22,322 nucleotides of DNA from CAIUKV01 sp041659105 (GTDB lineage: Bacteria > Actinomycetota > Acidimicrobiia > IMCC26256 > PALSA-555), in NCBI GenBank assembly GCA_041659105.1, contig JBAZYX010000068.1:1-22322 (forward strand), given 5' to 3'. Below the pieces are notes generated by a model. It worked only from the letters and a program-made list of their open reading frames with translations. It searched no databases and was not told the origin of the DNA. Each line of letters opens with the position of its first letter. Position 1 is the stretch's first letter. Position numbers and translations under genes: made by a program. Positions 21,108 through 22,322 of this stretch are shown piece after piece.

Positions 21108-22322
21108 CTACTCCGCCTTCGCCGCGGCCTCGATGAGCGCGACGACCTGTGACGGGCCGAGTGGGAGCTGCGTGATCGTCACGCCGAGGGGCGCGAGCGC
21201 GTCGGCGATCGCGTTCACCACGGCCGGAGGTGCACCGATCGCGCCGCCCTCGCCGACTCCCTTGTACCCGCCGGGCCCGGGTCCGGGGGTCTCGACGTGC
21301 CCGTACTCGATGCTCGGCACCTCGGCCGCGCTGGGCACGAGGTAGTCCATGAGGCTCGTCGAGATCGGGTTGCCGTCGGCGTCGTACGCCAGGTGCTCGA
21401 ACAGCACCCCGGCGATCCCCTGCACCGTGCCGCCGGCGATCTGGCCCTCGACCACGCTCGGGTTGATCATCGGGCCGCAGTCCTCGCTCACGATGTAGCG
21501 GAGGATCGTCACCTTGCCGGTCTCGACGTCGACCGCGCAGGTGCACACGTGGGTGGCGTTGGCCCAGATCGTGGCGCTCTCGGCGGTGTAGCGCGCGGTG
21601 GCCTCGAGCCCGGCGGTCACGCCCGGCGGCAGGGCCTGGGGCTGGAAGTACGCGAGGTCGGCGAGCTCGCCGTAGGTGATCGACGCCGACGGCGTGCCCC
21701 GCACGTGCGCGCGGCTCTCGCCGAGCTCGATGTCCTCCGGTGCCGCTTCGAGGCGGTGCGCGGCGATCGCCGCGAGCTTGTCGCGGAGCACCGCCGAGGC
21801 TTCGCGCACCGCGCCCGCCGTCATCGAGCCGCTCCGGCTGCCCGCGGTGCCCGCGCCGTAGGGCGTGACCGCGGTGTCGCCCTGGATGGTGTGGACGTCG
21901 GCGATGTCGACCCCGAGCGCGTCGGCCGTGAGCTGCACGACGGTCGTCTCGATGCTGTTGCCGGTGGAGCCGCCCGCGACGTAGACGTTGACCGTGCCCG
22001 ACGGCTCGATGCGGATCGTCGCGCCCTCGGTGCCCATCATCCCCATCCCGCTCGTCGTGGGCTCGACGTAGGTGGACGTGCCGACCCCGAGGAAGCGACC
22101 GGCGGCCCGAGCCTCGGCCTGCTCGCGTCGGAACGCGTCGTAGTCGAGGATGCCGAGCGCGTGCTCGAAGGTCTCGAGCGGTGTCACCGAGTCGTAGGTC
22201 ATGCCGTTGGCGTTCGCGTACGGCAGCTCGTCGTGGCGGAGCAGGTTGCGCCGACGAAGCTCAACCGGGTCGATGCCCATCCGGCGCGCCGCGATGTCGA
22301 GCATCACCTCGCGGGCGAGCGA
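21108..22322 (-). CDS. Xanthine-dehydrogenase-family molybdopterin-binding subunit, C-terminal part
   Basis: The large molybdenum-cofactor subunit of the xanthine dehydrogenase / aldehyde oxidase / CO dehydrogenase (CoxL/XdhA-like) family. About 404 residues are visible and the gene runs off the window: reading upstream from the GTG-ATG at 22302-22307 gives a family-typical helix (SLARE then VMLDIAARRMGIDPVELRRRN). The start codons there are internal. Conserved pieces are GRFLGVGTSTYVEPT, GSTGNSIETTVVQ, YIVSEDCGPMINPSVVEGQIAGG, and the active-site loop KGVGEGGAIGAP with the catalytic Glu near 21249-21251. The enzyme would hydroxylate a heteroaromatic or aldehyde substrate with partners carrying FAD and [2Fe-2S] centres, not visible here. 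No CoxL-type active-site loop can be checked because that region is outside the window. Confidence 0.94.
   Translation of the reverse strand, partial: SLAREVMLDIAARRMGIDPVELRRRNLLRHDELPYANANGMTYDSVTPLETFEHALGILDYDAFRREQAEARAAGRFLGVGTSTYVEPTTSGMGMMGTEGATIRIEPSGTVNVYVAGGSTGNSIETTVVQLTADALGVDIADVHTIQGDTAVTPYGAGTAGSRSGSMTAGAVREASAVLRDKLAAIAAHRLEAAPEDIELGESRAHVRGTPSASITYGELADLAYFQPQALPPGVTAGLEATARYTAESATIWANATHVCTCAVDVETGKVTILRYIVSEDCGPMINPSVVEGQIAGGTVQGIAGVLFEHLAYDADGNPISTSLMDYLVPSAAEVPSIEYGHVETPGPGPGGYKGVGEGGAIGAPPAVVNAIADALAPLGVTITQLPLGPSQVVALIEAAAKAE

Overview
The window is GC-rich DNA (roughly 70% G+C by eye) with strong G/C preference at third codon positions, frequent GTG starts, tight ATGA/TGATG overlaps, a TetR regulator, a cytochrome P450 and a luciferase-like oxidoreductase of the F420 type. 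This points to an actinobacterium, perhaps an uncultivated Acidimicrobiia-like lineage; the phylum is fairly safe, anything finer is a guess. I see no tRNA, rRNA, CRISPR array, IS element or phage gene. No gene-free stretch exceeds about 275 bases.

Bases 1-8818, plus strand, form a catabolic region. It holds the end of a TauD-type dioxygenase, a Rieske ring-hydroxylating oxygenase with a small unknown partner, and a cytochrome P450 led by a 26-residue coupled ORF and followed by an alpha/beta hydrolase. A TetR regulator, an acyl-CoA dehydrogenase of the ACAD10/11 type, an APH-like kinase and a quinone-oxidoreductase-like MDR enzyme come next. The layout suggests oxygenases that attack a hydrophobic or aromatic substrate, feeding an acyl-CoA branch under TetR control. 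The TetR start and the acyl-CoA dehydrogenase promoter each carry two copies of a CAGAAY-N3-GTTCTG-like operator spaced exactly 21 bp. The Rieske and P450 promoters share a different 14-base element at a fixed distance from an AT-rich -10-like box. Two related long inverted repeats follow the dioxygenase and the small Rieske-partner gene.

Bases 8950-12406, plus strand, concern carbohydrates: a stand-alone CBM48-like glycogen-binding domain protein, a cytoplasmic GH3 beta-glycosidase with a PA14 insertion, and a SAM methyltransferase overlapping its stop. A minus-strand F420-type luciferase-like oxidoreductase (12438-13346) lies convergent to them.

Bases 13489-17179, plus strand, hold cell-envelope genes: a DUF2330-like secreted or anchored protein overlapping a type-1 copper (cupredoxin) protein, a second APH-like kinase, and a secreted coiled-coil GH73-type peptidoglycan hydrolase. 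Bases 17242-20834, minus strand, encode a MacB/FtsX-type ABC exporter (permease and ATPase). The window ends inside a minus-strand xanthine-dehydrogenase-family molybdenum subunit (21108-22322).

The items most worth a second look are the tandem 21-bp operator pairs, the two inverted repeats with a conserved outer and a co-varying inner stem, the shared oxygenase promoter element, the coupled 26-residue ORF, and the split ACAD10/11-like dehydrogenase/kinase pair.
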